Shown here: in pieces, positions 62,738 to 64,000 of the stretch
Position numbering within the stretch: the stretch's first letter is position 1
How the letters are laid out: each line of letters opens with the position of its first letter
Source: Metallyticus violacea
Lineage: Eukaryota > Arthropoda > Insecta > Mantodea > Metallyticidae
NCBI GenBank assembly: GCA_030762175.1
Contig: CM060840.1
Span: forward strand, 36,369,501-36,433,500
Direction: 5' to 3'
Length of the DNA: 64,000 bases
The notes under the pieces: model-generated
Databases searched by the model: none
Told to the model about the DNA's origin: nothing
The model's input: only the letters and a program-made list of their open reading frames with translations
Program-made: the position numbers and the translations under genes

Positions 62738-62870
62738 CCCGATGTAATGTGTGAGCCAGGCGCGGACTGGTGGGAGTGTTTCCAGTCTGAGGAGAAAAAC
62801 AGGTTCCTAGCAGTAAATACTGCATCGTTATGTTTCGGCTTATCTTATATGATTATTTCAGGATTATTAG
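62738..62870 (+). CDS. Candidate internal coding exon of an unidentified membrane protein
   Basis: Seen: a branch-site-like ttaac and a T-rich tract end in AG (62736-62737). The frame from 62738 then stays open to a strong donor, GTATGT, at 62871. The 133 bp would encode 44 residues plus one base: PDVMCEPGADWWECFQSEEK, then a hydrophobic stretch FLAVNTASLCFGLSYMIISG of transmembrane character. The first half is clearly richer in G+C and codon-like compared with the flanks. An alternative donor (GTTCCT at 62803) would give 65 bp. I do not recognise the family, and no adjoining exon was identified in the window, consistent with long introns. It is a candidate only. Confidence 0.35.
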
Positions 62871-64000
62871 GTATGTGTTGTTCCATTTATTCCTACGTAA
62901 TATATATATTTCACTGCAGTATTTATGATATAAATAACATTAATTGTCACACAGGGTAGGTTTTTAAATTCCTTCTTCAAGCAAGATATATCTGCACCTG
63001 CTGTATTGTCACTGTCGCGAGCTATTGTATCTCGGGCAAATACTATCCCCTCCCACTGGCTAAAATATCAAATGAATCTAATATGGTATATCAATAATAA
63101 AATTAATTTAATTTAAAGCAATATGGAAAAATAAAATATCATTTAAATGCTCTGATGCCATAACTAGCACTCAAGGCATAAAAGTAAAAATTTACTTCAA
63201 ATCCTATTAGAGCATGTCATTGGAAAATATTACATTTGATAAGCCCTTTTGCATACACCTACTATAACTAAGGGTCGCCTAGCCTTGAGAGACAAGAGTA
63301 ATTGCTGGATTATCGCCAAAAGCAAGCATCTGCTTAAATCCTGGGAACTTTGTTACAGTTTTTCAGGAAAAAGTAATTGCACTGCTGACCCTTGTTAACT
63401 GCTATGGAGAAATTATGTTAATCAACATATTCTCATTTTCACACAATCAAGCTAGTACAGTGCAAGTAAATTTCATCAAGTCAACGTTGACTTGATTGGG
63501 AATGTCCTCAAGTATTCATTAAAGAAATTAATAAATTGGCTTAAGAAGGAACTAAGATTGACTCTATAAGACCTGAACCTTTTTGCGAAATTAGCAAAAA
63601 ATAAAATTAAATAAAAAATAAATAAAAATCGTGCTAGAACCGTAGTGTACCAACGGACTAAGAAAGAACATCGTAAGATGGGAGAACTTTCCCGGTTGAG
63701 AACTGGATAAAATTCTTATTAAAATACCCAATAGCACCCCTGACAGCTAAGGACCAGCCGTGCAGGGATAGGAAGAAAAGCAGAAACCTCTTGCATTAAT
63801 GACTGAGCATTGGCCATTATGGAAACTCCTAAGGACGATGGGACTCCATAATGGAAATCCTACATGCAATCTATTCGTATATGAACAGTCTGATGAGACT
63901 GCAATATACTGTAGAGCTTTGGATATACAAAGAACATTATTAGGACTCAATATTTCAGGAGATATAATTAAAAAACTTGCAGGAAATATTCTAGAACTCC
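62871..64000. other. AT-rich DNA, no further exon recognised
   Basis: The next exon, if the 62.7 kb candidate is real, was not found before the window ends. The 67-codon minus-strand frame at 63747-63950 has no motif. Confidence 0.4.

Overview
This window looks like AT-rich, intron-poor or intergenic DNA from an arthropod nuclear genome, most likely an insect. The evidence is the lack of any long open reading frame over 64 kb (the longest is 154 codons and matches nothing I know), the many simple repeats, and a dense layer of decayed eukaryotic transposons. The transposon types are tRNA-derived SINEs, non-LTR retrotransposon (LINE) reverse-transcriptase remnants and mariner-type DNA transposons. 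The SINE shapes and the mariner with a DUF4817-like N-terminus remind me of cockroach and termite genomes, but that is recollection, not proof. No bacterial operons, CRISPR arrays, rRNA genes or intact tRNA genes were seen.

Layout. 0-5.9 kb: mostly featureless, with a 40-base T run and a weak candidate 3'-terminal exon near 1.7-2.2 kb. 5.9-6.4 kb: two copies of a tRNA-derived SINE (family A). 9.5-10.0 kb: a pair of ~46 bp inverted repeats resembling a MITE. 15.3-15.6 kb: a young SINE (family C, minus strand) with a (CATT)n tail and a 12 bp target-site duplication. 17.2-18.6 kb: a SINE-like piece, then the 3' end of a LINE whose sister copy lies at 34.6-35.4 kb on the other strand. 24.3-27.4 kb: SINE C, another possible SINE, a decayed LINE of a second type, and a well preserved SINE (family B) with a 13 bp target-site duplication. 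29.2-31.9 kb: SINE B on the minus strand and a LINE RT fragment on the minus strand. 36.2-37.1 kb: a 50-base T run, then SINE C and SINE B copies.

38.9-39.8 kb: the clearest single object, an 852 bp internally deleted mariner-like element with terminal inverted repeats, TA target duplication and a transposase whose catalytic core is missing while both ends remain. 42.1-42.5 and 52.4-53.2 kb: two more mariner transposase fossils on the minus strand. 49.5 kb: another tRNA-like SINE head. 55.2-55.8 kb: a CpG-rich stretch followed by repeated motifs resembling an LTR-retroelement primer-binding site. 57.1 kb: a third SINE A. 60.3-60.6 kb: a 137 bp tandem duplication. 62.7-62.9 kb: the best candidate host-gene exon, with a polypyrimidine/AG acceptor, a 44-codon open frame with a membrane-like segment, and a GTATGT donor.

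No functional gene set working together can be shown. The window is best read as a transposon graveyard, possibly within a very long intron or next to a gene whose exon is glimpsed near 62.8 kb. I found no convincing undescribed system. The most informative items are the deleted mariner, the two SINEs with target duplications, the pair of sister LINE tails, the primer-binding-site-like repeats and the candidate exon.
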